From NCBI RefSeq assembly GCF_047149785.1, contig NZ_BAAGBE010000001.1, positions 1,860,001 to 1,924,000 on the forward strand: a stretch of DNA of 64,000 nt, in the 5' to 3' direction. A program made the translations under genes and the position numbers. The first letter of the stretch is position 1. Each line of letters opens with the position of its first letter. The notes below the pieces were generated by a model. It saw only the letters and a list, made by a program, of their open reading frames with translations. It did not search any database and was not told the origin of the DNA. This DNA comes from Nitrobacter sp047149785. Lineage in GTDB: Bacteria > Pseudomonadota > Alphaproteobacteria > Rhizobiales > Xanthobacteraceae. Shown one piece after another: positions 43,837 to 52,309 of the stretch.

Positions 43837-44268
43837 ATGGCGCTGAAAGTCGAACTGAAGCCGCACGAGCGCATCATCATCGGCGCATGCGTCATCACCA
43901 ACACCGACCAGCGCGCACGGCTCCTGATCGAGGGCGACAGGATTCCGATCCTTCGCGAGAAGGACATCCTGACGCCGGAAACGGCGGATACGCCCGCCAA
44001 GCTGGTCTACCTCGCGGTGCAATTGATGTATCTGTCGCCGGAGCCGCAGATCAATCACGGCACCTATTTCAGCCTGTTGCGCGATATCATCACGACCATG
44101 CCGGGCGCATGGCCGATCATCGAGGGCATCAACAACGACATCCTCAACGGCGACCTCTACAAGGCGCTCAAGGAAGTCAGGAAACTGATCGCCTACGAGA
44201 AAAAGCTGACGGACATGAGCGAAGGCACGGCGCCGCGCGCCGACGCCGGGCAGAAGCGCTCGGCCTGA
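43837..44268 (+). CDS. flbT: Flagellin translational regulator FlbT
   Basis: A 143-residue protein matching FlbT: MALKVELKPHERIIIGACVITNTDQRARLLIEGDRIPILREKDIL, AVQLMYLSPEPQINHGTYFSLLRDI, YKALKEVRKLIAYEKKLT. In Caulobacter FlbT binds flagellin mRNA leaders and promotes turnover until the hook is done. ATG 43837 matches the family start; longer frames to 43453 lie in the promoter region of flagellin 2. Divergent from flagellin 2. Confidence 0.93.
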   Translation: MALKVELKPHERIIIGACVITNTDQRARLLIEGDRIPILREKDILTPETADTPAKLVYLAVQLMYLSPEPQINHGTYFSLLRDIITTMPGAWPIIEGINNDILNGDLYKALKEVRKLIAYEKKLTDMSEGTAPRADAGQKRSA

Positions 44269-44275
44269 TATCGCG

Positions 44276-44358
44276 AAGCGACGCCGTTCTTCGAACGGTT
44301 ATGGGGCGAGCGGAAGCAACGACGTTCTTCGAGCGCTTGTGCCCGGCCATGACGCGTT
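44276..44358. repeat. Family B repeat, two degenerate units
   Basis: GCGAAGCGACGCCGTTCTTCGAACGGTTAT followed by GGCGAGCGGAAGCAACGACGTTCTTCGAGCG. The second copy is degenerate. It lies between convergent flbT and the decarboxylase. Confidence 0.6.
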
Positions 44359-44377
44359 AATCCGACGCCCGATCGCC

Positions 44378-45880
44378 TCAGCTTCCGGATTCGCGAGCTT
44401 CGGTTTCACGCGCGCCGAATTCAAGCACCGCCGTCACCAGGGCGTCGATATCGCGCATTCCCGTGCGATGGTTGACGATCGCCGCGCGGATCGCCAGCCG
44501 GCCGTCGAGCATGGTGGTGGACGGCGCTGCTATACCTGACTCGTGCAGCGATGCGACGATCTCCGCGTTGACCCGGTCGGCGTCATTGGCGCGATAACGG
44601 AAGCACACGATGTTGAGTTGCACCGGCGCGAGCAGTTCGAGCTTCGGCTCGGCAGCAATTTTCGCCTCCAGATAGCGCGCCAGCGCGCAGGTCCGCTCGA
44701 TCATCGCGCCGAGCCTTTCGGTGCCGTAGGCTTTCAGCGTGAACCACGTCTTCAGCGCGCGGAAGCCGCGCGACATGTCCGGCCCGTAATCGCAGGGCCA
44801 CGGCGAACCCGCCGCGAGCCCGCGCGTCTCCCGGCGCAGATAGGCCGCCGGCGCCGCAAACGTCCGGCGGTGCTGCTCGCCATCGCGAACGAGGAGAAAG
44901 CCAGCGTCATAAGGCACTTGTCCCCATTTGTGAAAGTCGAAAGCGATGGAGTCGGCACTTTCGAGCCCGGCGAGACGCGGCGCGATCTCCGGCGACAGCA
45001 CGCCGAGCGCGCCGTATGCACCGTCGACATGCAGCCACAGACCCTCCTCGCGGCACAGCGCATGCAGCGCCGCCAGATCGTCGATCGCGCCGACGTCGAC
45101 CGTCCCGGCCGAGCCGATCACCAGAAACGGCGCAAGACCCGCCGCGCGATCGGCTGCAATCTGCGCACGCAATGCATCGACATCGATGCGATGGCGGCGG
45201 TCGACAGGAATCCGCCGCAGCGCGTCGGTACCGAATCCGGCGAGGTCCATGGCCTGCGCGACGCAGCCATGCGTCGCAACCGACGTATAGGCGGTGAGAC
45301 CGCCGCCGCGATCGGGCAGTCCCCGCTCGCGCACGGACGGTCCGAGCCGCGCCGAACGCGCCACCAAGATCCCCATCAGGTTCGCCATCGACGTTCCCGT
45401 GACGAAGATGCCGCTCGCCGTGTCGGGAAATCCGAACATCTGCCGCATCCACAGAACGATCTGGCGCTCGACCTCGATCGGAATGTGATCGCGGCCGCCG
45501 AGATTGGCGTTCAGCCCCGCCGCCAGCATTTCAGCCAGCATCCCGACGGCGGTGCCTCCCCCGTTCACCCATCCCATGAAGCCGGGATGAACGTTGCCGG
45601 CGGCGTACGGCGCGATGTAGTCGTAAAACTCCCGATAGATTTCGTCGAGGTCGCCGCCGGCCCGCGGCAGCTTCTCGCGAAAACGCGCGCGCACGTCCGC
45701 AGGAATCGGCCGCCATACCGGGCGCTCGCGAACGCCGGCGATGTAATCGAACATATCGTCGAGCATCCGGTGCCCCTGCTCGCGCAGCGCGCGCCAGTCG
45801 TCCGGATCGAGCGTCTCGCCCGCGTCAGGCTGCGCACCCGGCCGTCCCGGCGGCGGCCCGTCGCGCCGTGCGGCCGTCAC
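44378..45880 (-). CDS. PLP-dependent decarboxylase (aromatic amino acid/group II type)
   Basis: About 500 residues, fold-type I PLP enzyme. HVDGAYGALG carries the cofactor-contact His/Asp, DFHKWGQVPYDAGFLLV holds the Schiff-base Lys, and the N-terminal HPGFMGWVNGGGTAVGMLAEMLAAGLNANLGGRD is the decarboxylase-family block. The substrate is not deducible. The start is unclear: GTG 45880 (VTAARRD) gives a family-like length; TTG 46021 would add 47 low-complexity residues. Confidence 0.85.
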   Translation of the reverse strand: MTAARRDGPPPGRPGAQPDAGETLDPDDWRALREQGHRMLDDMFDYIAGVRERPVWRPIPADVRARFREKLPRAGGDLDEIYREFYDYIAPYAAGNVHPGFMGWVNGGGTAVGMLAEMLAAGLNANLGGRDHIPIEVERQIVLWMRQMFGFPDTASGIFVTGTSMANLMGILVARSARLGPSVRERGLPDRGGGLTAYTSVATHGCVAQAMDLAGFGTDALRRIPVDRRHRIDVDALRAQIAADRAAGLAPFLVIGSAGTVDVGAIDDLAALHALCREEGLWLHVDGAYGALGVLSPEIAPRLAGLESADSIAFDFHKWGQVPYDAGFLLVRDGEQHRRTFAAPAAYLRRETRGLAAGSPWPCDYGPDMSRGFRALKTWFTLKAYGTERLGAMIERTCALARYLEAKIAAEPKLELLAPVQLNIVCFRYRANDADRVNAEIVASLHESGIAAPSTTMLDGRLAIRAAIVNHRTGMRDIDALVTAVLEFGARETEARESGS

Positions 45881-46052
45881 GCCGCGCGACCCAGCTTGTT
45901 GCGCGCGCGCAGCCGGAGCATGTCCCCGGACGTCTCGAAATTCATTCGTGGTCCCCGAACCAACTTGACCTGAGCAATTCAATTCGAGGCTGCGGGGCCC
46001 GAATGTCCTGCCAAGCTGCAAATTGCCACGGTTCAGAACCTAATTCCAGTCG

Positions 46053-47828
46053 TCAGCCGACCGGCAGGAACTTCACCAGACTGAGCTGCGAGAGCATCGA
46101 GGTCGTCTGGTAGGAGGCCTGCAGATCGGTCTGCAGCGCCAGCAACTGGCTCGCGACCTCGTCGGTGGAAACGTTTTCGGCCTGATCGACCATGTTCTGC
46201 ATCGTCGCCTGCGTCAGTTTCTGCCGCGCGGTGGCGTCCTGCATCACCGTCTGCGCGTTGGCGAGATCGGATTGGATATCCTGGATGTTCTGCTTGCCGG
46301 GCGTGGCCGTCAGGTTCTGCGCCACGCGCGAATTGAGCGCCGAAATCTGATCGGCCGCGTTCGGATCGGTGGGCGACGTCGTCACGGCCGCGAGAACCGC
46401 GACCGACTCCATCAGCGAACGGATGGCGTCCTCGTTGGCGCGCATGCCGTATTGCACCGTCACCGACGGATCGACCCGCACCGTCGAGGTCGCGCGCGCC
46501 GATCCGGTGCCGGCATCGCCGGTGTACCACTGCACGGTGTTGGCGGCCGTGCCGTTCACCGCTGCGGTGGCGGTAGCCAGCGTCGCCGGCGGGGTGGTAT
46601 CGACGCGCTGCGGCGGCTGGTCGAAGAAATCATGCGTCGCCTGGATGGCGGAGGCCGCAACCAGCGACGTCTTGGCCAGCGTTCCGATCGAGCTTGTCAG
46701 CGCGGCGTTGAGATTGGCGGCGGTCGCCGCCGGCGTTGCGCCGATGGCGAAGCTGCCGGCAGGCGTCGGCGTTTCGGTGGACGCCGTGAGCTGCACCGTT
46801 TCGCTGGTGCCATCGGGCAGGTTGAAGGTGAAGCTCACCGTGTCGCCGTCGGCCGGGTTGGTCGCGCCGAGATCGATCGACGCCTGTGCCGGCGTGACCG
46901 TGACGCCGGCAGCACTCGTTGAACTGACGCCGGTCAATTGCGCGCCGTAGGGCGACGTGGTGCCCTCGGCGGCGGTCAGCGCCGCATTCAGGTTGGCGGC
47001 CGTCGCCGTCGCATTGGCGCCGATCTCGAACGATCCCGCGGGCGCCGGCGCCGTGGTCGTCGCCGTCAGTTGAACGGTCTTGCTGGTGCCGTCGTCCTGC
47101 AGGAAGGTGAAGTTGAAGCTATCGCCATCGGCCGGATTGGCGGCGAGGTTGACCGTCGCCGGCGTGTTGGTGACGGTCGCTCCGGTCAGCGTCGAGGTGA
47201 CGTTGCTGAGCTTCATGCCGTAGATCGAGGGCGACGCATCCTCCGAAACCGACACCGACGTCGCGGTCGGCGAGGCAACGGTGACGCGGCCGAGGCCGTC
47301 CGCGCCGAGATCGGCCTGGTTGCGCTCGGAGATGACCTGCTTCAATCCGGCCTGCCCCGCGCCGTTCCCGTTCAGGATCAGATCGGACGACGCCACCGGC
47401 TGCGTGTAGATCGTGCTGCCGGAAAAGATGTAGCGGTCGCCGGCCTGCGTATTCAGGATGCCGACCACCGACGAGAATTCGGCCACCGCGGTCTGCTGGC
47501 CTGCGGTCTGTCCCGCGCTGTTCAGCGCCTGCGATCCGCTGTTCGCCGCGGTCTGCAACTGCGTGCCGATGTCGGACAACGCCTGCAACGCGGTATTGGC
47601 GACCCCGATGTTGGTGTTGATCTTGGTCATCGTATCGGTGTAGGCGGCGATGTTCGACAGTTGCGCGCGCGCGGCGATGGCAAAACCTTCGTTGGCGCCC
47701 ATGCCCGAATAGGTCGTTGCTTTCTTGCCGCTGGTGAGCTGATTCTGCAGATCGGCCATCTGCGACTTGAGACTCTGGACCGAGCTGGAGAGAATCGTGT
47801 TGCCGAAGCTGATGCCGTTGATTGCCAT
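46053..47828 (-). CDS. flgL: Hook-filament junction protein FlgL (large form)
   Basis: A 591-residue hook-associated protein 3. N-terminal MAINGISFGNTILSSSVQSLKSQMADLQNQLTSGKKATTYSGM and C-terminal MQNMVDQAENVSTDEVASQLLALQTDLQASYQTTSMLSQLSLVKFLPVG are the coiled-coil ends. The central part has two tandem modules of about 85-90 residues (about 213-300 and 302-386) with NPADGDxxxFTF and PAGSFxIGAxxxATAANLNAAL in each. It follows flgK by 18 bp. Almost twice the length of enteric FlgL. Confidence 0.9.
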   Translation of the reverse strand: MAINGISFGNTILSSSVQSLKSQMADLQNQLTSGKKATTYSGMGANEGFAIAARAQLSNIAAYTDTMTKINTNIGVANTALQALSDIGTQLQTAANSGSQALNSAGQTAGQQTAVAEFSSVVGILNTQAGDRYIFSGSTIYTQPVASSDLILNGNGAGQAGLKQVISERNQADLGADGLGRVTVASPTATSVSVSEDASPSIYGMKLSNVTSTLTGATVTNTPATVNLAANPADGDSFNFTFLQDDGTSKTVQLTATTTAPAPAGSFEIGANATATAANLNAALTAAEGTTSPYGAQLTGVSSTSAAGVTVTPAQASIDLGATNPADGDTVSFTFNLPDGTSETVQLTASTETPTPAGSFAIGATPAATAANLNAALTSSIGTLAKTSLVAASAIQATHDFFDQPPQRVDTTPPATLATATAAVNGTAANTVQWYTGDAGTGSARATSTVRVDPSVTVQYGMRANEDAIRSLMESVAVLAAVTTSPTDPNAADQISALNSRVAQNLTATPGKQNIQDIQSDLANAQTVMQDATARQKLTQATMQNMVDQAENVSTDEVASQLLALQTDLQASYQTTSMLSQLSLVKFLPVG

Positions 47829-47846
47829 GCGAACCGCCCTACACCG

Positions 47847-49715
47847 TTACACCTGAGCCTGAAGCAGCGTCTGCATCATGGTCTGCACCACCGACATCAC
47901 ATGCGCGTTCGCCGCGTAGGAATTCTGCAACGCGATCAGGTTGGTCATCTCGGTGTCGATGTTCACGCCCGCCTTGGCGTTGAATTTTTCCTGCAGCGTG
48001 TTGACGACGACGTCCTGGCCTTGCGCGACCTGCTTCGCCGTCGTCGCCGCGCTGCTCTGCACGCTGACGAACTGCTGCAGGAAAGACGGCAGCGTACCCT
48101 TGAACGGCGCCGCCGCAGACCCGAGGCCGGTATTCGGCGCGTAGCTGAACGTCGCCGAGGTGAGCTGGTCGAAGAGAAAGTCCGAGCGCGTGGTGTCGCC
48201 GGCGGGCGTCATCGGAGATGTATTGTAGACCGTCAGCTTGGAAGGATCGGCGAGCAGCGCGGCGTTGACCTGAATGCGCCCGGCCAGCCCCGTGATCTGC
48301 GACGCGGTGCCGGTGATCGCGCCTGTATAAAGCGAGGCGCGATCGGTGAAGAACGGCAGTTGCGGATTGCCCGAGGTGAGCGACTGCGTGGTTGTCGTGG
48401 TGGAAGCCGCGGTCACGGTGGACGCGCCCGAGCCGTCGTCGGTCACGCGGAGCTGCGAGCCCGACGCGGAAAATGTCAAATTCGCGGTCGCACCGATCTG
48501 GGTATTGAGTTGCGAGGCGATCGAGGCGAGCCCGCCGGAAAAATTGACGCCGATCACCTTGTCGTTGGGATTCGAAGCCGTGTTCGGTAAAGGCAGCGCG
48601 GTCGGGTCGTCCACGCGCACCACAGTGACGGTGTGCGAGACGTTGCTCGAGTCGGTATAGGTGACGTTGAAGGAGTTGCCAGGCAGCACGTTCGACAGAT
48701 CGAGGTCGAAACCCGACGGAGGACCGGCGACCGGCGTACCGCTTGTCGTGACATCGGACAGCGCGCTGGCGAGCGTCGCAGCCATCTGGTCGACCTGATT
48801 CTGCGCCTGCACCAGCGTCTTGTCGCGCAACTGGACGTCGGCGGCGATCTGGCCGGAGTTGATGCCTTGCGAGGCGATCATGTCGATCTTGGCGCCGTTC
48901 GGGAGCTGGCAGGTGATGGTGCCGACGCTCGACTTGCCCGGATCCGCACTCCATTGCGAATTCGCGGTGAGCGAGGACTGCGCGTTGAACGACAGCGTCG
49001 ACGCCTGCACGCCGCCGACGAGCTGGACGCCCGACGTTGTGAACACCGACGTCTGATTGGCACCGTCGGTGACCGCACGGATATCCATCAATTTGGAAAG
49101 CTGGTCGATCGCACTGTCGCGCTGGTCCATCAGCGTCGCCGCAGCCGGGTCCTGGGAGCTCATGCCCAGCAGCTTCTGATTGATCTGGGCGATCTGGGAC
49201 ATCGCCGCGTTGGCCTGCGAAACCGATACCGAAATGTCCTGTTCGGCGTTGGAGCGCAGGGTCTGGATGCCGCTGGTGGTGGCGTTGAGCTGCTGCGCCA
49301 GCGCCTGCGCCGCGTTCAGCACCGAGGATTGCGCCGCCGTGTTGCCCGAACTTGCCGACAACGCCTGCAGCGCGGAGGTGAAGTTGTTGTAGGCCGTTTC
49401 CAGCGTTCCGTCGTCGCCGGGCGTTCCATAGACATTCTGCAACTGGCCAAGCACGTTCGCGATCTGGTCGGCATAGGCGCCGCCGGCGTTTTCCGTACGC
49501 AACTGCGACTGCACGTAGGTATCGAGCGTGCGGTTGACGCCGATGACGCGGACACCTGAGCCGGTATCGCCGGTAACGATCTGGTCCTGCACCAGCGTCT
49601 GTGAGACGTAGCCGGGCGTGTTCGCGTTGGCGACATTTCCCGAGACGATCGACAGCGCCGCCTGGTTGGCGCGCAGGCCGGACATCGCGATGGAGAGGGC
49701 CGAACTCAAACTCAT
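47847..49715 (-). CDS. flgK: Hook-filament junction protein FlgK
   Basis: A 622-residue hook-associated protein 1. N-terminal SLSSALSIAMSGLRANQAALSIVSGNVANANTPGYVSQTLVQ and the C-terminal NIDTEMTNLIALQNSYAANAHVMSVVQTMMQTLLQAQV match FlgK. The middle contains DLGGVQ-free variable sequence. Between flgE (upstream, same strand) and flgL; a family C repeat separates it from flgE. Confidence 0.94.
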   Translation of the reverse strand: MSLSSALSIAMSGLRANQAALSIVSGNVANANTPGYVSQTLVQDQIVTGDTGSGVRVIGVNRTLDTYVQSQLRTENAGGAYADQIANVLGQLQNVYGTPGDDGTLETAYNNFTSALQALSASSGNTAAQSSVLNAAQALAQQLNATTSGIQTLRSNAEQDISVSVSQANAAMSQIAQINQKLLGMSSQDPAAATLMDQRDSAIDQLSKLMDIRAVTDGANQTSVFTTSGVQLVGGVQASTLSFNAQSSLTANSQWSADPGKSSVGTITCQLPNGAKIDMIASQGINSGQIAADVQLRDKTLVQAQNQVDQMAATLASALSDVTTSGTPVAGPPSGFDLDLSNVLPGNSFNVTYTDSSNVSHTVTVVRVDDPTALPLPNTASNPNDKVIGVNFSGGLASIASQLNTQIGATANLTFSASGSQLRVTDDGSGASTVTAASTTTTTQSLTSGNPQLPFFTDRASLYTGAITGTASQITGLAGRIQVNAALLADPSKLTVYNTSPMTPAGDTTRSDFLFDQLTSATFSYAPNTGLGSAAAPFKGTLPSFLQQFVSVQSSAATTAKQVAQGQDVVVNTLQEKFNAKAGVNIDTEMTNLIALQNSYAANAHVMSVVQTMMQTLLQAQV

Positions 49716-49746
49716 CTTTTTGCCCGCTTCGAAACCGGATCAATCG

Positions 49747-49860
49747 GCACCGCGAGCAGAGTCCGATTCAACCTGCGTTGAATCAAACTCTGCTTTATTC
49801 TTTCGATTGAGCATGATCTCATCCGAAAACCGGTTTCCACTTTTCAGGATCATGCTCTAT
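49747..49860. repeat. Dispersed palindromic repeat, family C, copy 3 (inverted)
   Basis: GCAGAGTCCGATTCAACCTGCGTTGAATCAAACTCTGC and GAGCATGATCTCATCCGAAAACCGGTTTCCACTTTTCAGGATCATGCTC. In the minus direction the repeat begins in the TAG stop of flgE (ATAGAGCATGATCC). It lies between flgE and flgK. Confidence 0.78.
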
Positions 49861-51686
49861 CGCAGCACGTTCAGGAGATCCTGAACCATGCTGTTCGCGG
49901 TGGTGATGACCTTGGTGTTCGCCGAGTAAGCCTGTTGCGTCACGATCAGCTTGGTGAACTCGTCGGCGATGTCGGTGTTGGAGCCTTCGAGCGACGAGCC
50001 GCTGATGTGCCCCGCCGCGCCGGCGATCGCGGGCCCCGACTCGTCGGTCACCGCATAGGCGCCGCCATCGAGCGCCTTCAGATAGTTGGTGCCGTTGAAG
50101 TGCGATAGCGACACCTGCGCGAGGGAGAGGTTCTGCCCGTTCGAGAAGGTGCCGACCACGATGCCGTCATTGTTGACGGCGACCGACTGCAACTGGCCGG
50201 CAGCGTAGCCGTTCTGGTTGATCGCATTGACGGTGGCGTTGCCGCCGCTGCTGGCATACTGGGTCAGTCCGCCGGAACCGAGATTCAGCGTGAGGTTGCC
50301 GAGCGACTGGGTGCCGACGGTGACGCCGGGAATGACGATAGACGAGCCGACCGGGCTCGAGAGCTGGCCGTTGGTGCCGAAGGTGAAGTTGGTGCCGACG
50401 TTGACCCATGCCGCCTGCGTGCCGGTGGCGTTCGGATTGGCCTGGTAGAACAGATTCCAGGTATCGGAATGACCGGCGCCCAGCGAAGCGCTATCGGTCT
50501 TGGCCCAGCGCAGTTGCAGGTTCACCGAAGTGCCGGTCGCGTCGTAAGCCGTGACCGCGCCGCCGCTGATCGATTCCTGCTGGAACATGGTCTGATCGTT
50601 GGCGATCACGACGCCGGCGCCGGGCGTGCCCCCGCCACCACGCGCCATGTTGGTCGTCGCGCCGAAGCCCATCGAAGCCCAGCCAGCGGATGCGCTCGTT
50701 ACTGAGAGATTCTGCGCCGTGCCAGTGTGCAGGGTGATCGCGCCGGTGCTGGCGTCGATCGTCGGGGCCTGCCCCGTGATCGCGCCGATCTTGCCCAAAA
50801 GGTCGCCGACGGTATCGTCGATGCGCACATGCGTCGCATCCTGTACACCGGTGCCGGCCGCAGTGAAGGTAATGACAGTGCCGTCAACGGTGATGGTATT
50901 GTTGACCGCAAAACCAACGGGCAGCGAGTCGCTCGGCGCAGTGCCGGACAACAGCGTCGCACTGGTAATCGCGACCGGCGGCGTCTGTTGGTTGGTCGCC
51001 GGCGAACCAGTGGTGGCGGCGTCGGTATAGGGTGGCGCCGGCGTGCCGACCACAAGCGGATTGAAGTTCGTGGTGAAGTCGGACGGATTCAACCCGCCGG
51101 CCGCGGTGATGGTGCCCGCGGTCGCGGTCGAACTCGACAGCGTCGTCGGTACGGACGGAAGATTGGCGGCGTATTGCAGCGTCGTGGTGGCCTGCGCGGG
51201 AACGAAGTTGTTCTGGAACTGCAGCACCTGCGGCACGTTGCCGAGCGGGTTGCCGGTCTTGGGATCGACCGGCACGCCCATCAGGTAGTAGCCGGCGCTG
51301 TTGACCAGGTTGCCGTTGGCGTCGACCTGGAAATCGCCGCGCCGCGTGTAGTAGGTCACGCCAGAAAACACCGGCTGGTTGTCCACGCGCCCCGTCGGCG
51401 ACTGGACATTGAAAAATCCATCGCCGGTGATCGCCATGTAAGTGCCGACCGTCGAGGCCGACACCGTCCCCTGACTGGTGATGGTCGCCGTCGAGTACGC
51501 CGTCACGCCGCCGGCGACCTGACGGTTCGAGGTGGTCGAGTCGGGGATCAGATCGCTGAAGGCGGTGGCGATGCCCTTGTACCCCGTGGTCTGGGCATTC
51601 GCGATGTTGCCGGAAATGTTTTGCAGCGCAAAGGACTGCGCCTGCAAACCGCCGACCGACGTATTCAATGCGTCGAAAATACCCAT
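49857..51686 (-). CDS. flgE: Flagellar hook protein FlgE
   Basis: A 609-residue hook subunit. N-terminal MGIFDALNTSVGGLQAQSFALQNISGNIANAQTTGYKGIATAFSDLIP, AITGDGFFNVQSPTGRV, and C-terminal GSSLEGSNTDIADEFTKLIVTQQAYSANTKVITTANSMVQDLLNVLR are diagnostic. The central domain has ITVDGTVITFTAAGTG to SLGFGATTNMARGGGG, similar to the flagellin insert. ATG at 51686 with GGAG upstream is chosen; a longer frame to 51734 is not supported. A perfect sigma-54 site lies upstream. Confidence 0.94.
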   Translation of the reverse strand: MGIFDALNTSVGGLQAQSFALQNISGNIANAQTTGYKGIATAFSDLIPDSTTSNRQVAGGVTAYSTATITSQGTVSASTVGTYMAITGDGFFNVQSPTGRVDNQPVFSGVTYYTRRGDFQVDANGNLVNSAGYYLMGVPVDPKTGNPLGNVPQVLQFQNNFVPAQATTTLQYAANLPSVPTTLSSSTATAGTITAAGGLNPSDFTTNFNPLVVGTPAPPYTDAATTGSPATNQQTPPVAITSATLLSGTAPSDSLPVGFAVNNTITVDGTVITFTAAGTGVQDATHVRIDDTVGDLLGKIGAITGQAPTIDASTGAITLHTGTAQNLSVTSASAGWASMGFGATTNMARGGGGTPGAGVVIANDQTMFQQESISGGAVTAYDATGTSVNLQLRWAKTDSASLGAGHSDTWNLFYQANPNATGTQAAWVNVGTNFTFGTNGQLSSPVGSSIVIPGVTVGTQSLGNLTLNLGSGGLTQYASSGGNATVNAINQNGYAAGQLQSVAVNNDGIVVGTFSNGQNLSLAQVSLSHFNGTNYLKALDGGAYAVTDESGPAIAGAAGHISGSSLEGSNTDIADEFTKLIVTQQAYSANTKVITTANSMVQDLLNVLR

Positions 51687-51761
51687 AACATCGTCTCCAA
51701 CTCGATCCGGGCGGCTTTTCCGGAGATCAACCAAACCACAGCCGCAGCCGGAAATGACGTC

Positions 51762-51776
51762 GCAAGCTCCGTGCCA
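51762..51776 (-). promoter_or_regulatory. Sigma-54 promoter of flgE
   Basis: On the minus strand TGGCAC GGAGC TTGC, an exact match to TGGCAC-N5-TTGC with GG-N10-GC spacing. The -12 end is about 75 bp before the flgE start. Confidence 0.75.
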
Positions 51777-51967
51777 ACTTAAAAAACTAGTTATTTCAGT
51801 AAGTTAGAATAAGGCCATGGCTTTTGAGCCAGAGCATTCCTGCCTGACAGGGCAACTCTTGCCGGGGGGAGCGCGATGGTTTCGAACCAAGCATGACGGT
51901 TCGCGGGAAGGAAAAATGCGGCGGCTTGGAGTGACAGTGGCTGCTTTCGCTGTCGTCATGCGCGGAC
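51777..51967. other. Intergenic sequence before the tandem array
   Basis: AT-richer at 51780-51815 (CTTAAAAAACTAGTTATTTCAGTAAG). A frame from 51817 runs through the tandem array and is not credited. No gene seen. Confidence 0.4.
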
Positions 51968-52189
51968 ATGGCCGTTCGAAGAACGGCGTCGCTTTCGCTC
52001 GCCTATGGCCGTTCGAAGAACGGCGTCGCTTTCGCTCGCCTATGGCCGTTCGAAGGACGGCGGCGCTTGCGCTCGCCTATGGCCGTTCGAAGGACGGCGG
52101 CGCTTCCGCTCGCCTATGGCCGTTCGAAGAACGGCGTCGCTTGCGCTCGCCTATGGCCGTTCGAAGGACGGCGGCGCTTCCGTTCGCCT
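51968..52189. repeat. Tandem array of six 37-bp family B units
   Basis: Six direct copies of a 37-bp unit beginning ATGGCCGTTCGAAGAACGGC and ending GCTCGCCT start at 51968, 52005, 52042, 52079, 52116 and 52153. Units differ at a few places (GAAGAACGGCGTCG versus GAAGGACGGCGGCG, CTTTCG / CTTGCG / CTTCCG). Each has the palindrome CCGTTCGAAGAACGG. The same unit occurs singly at four other loci in the window. No spacers, so not CRISPR. Confidence 0.9.
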
Positions 52190-52195
52190 ATGACC

Positions 52196-52252
52196 CGCGC
52201 ATCCATCTTCTTCGAAAAAAGGATGGATGCCGGGTCAAGCCCGGCAATGACG
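52196..52252. repeat. Family E hairpin repeat next to the tandem array
   Basis: GCATCCATCTTCTTCGAAAAAAGGATGGATGC and GCCGGGTCAAGCCCGGC, two adjacent hairpins. A related pair is at 11483-11532. Confidence 0.65.
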
Positions 52253-52309
52253 ATGGATCGCGATGTTTCCGTCCAGCCGTCAGATCTGGAAACTTCGCGC
52301 AGCGAAAGC

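Noticed and set aside
51968..52189. CRISPR array
   Set aside because: Six 37-bp units follow each other without unique spacers, the unit occurs singly elsewhere, and no cas genes are present.
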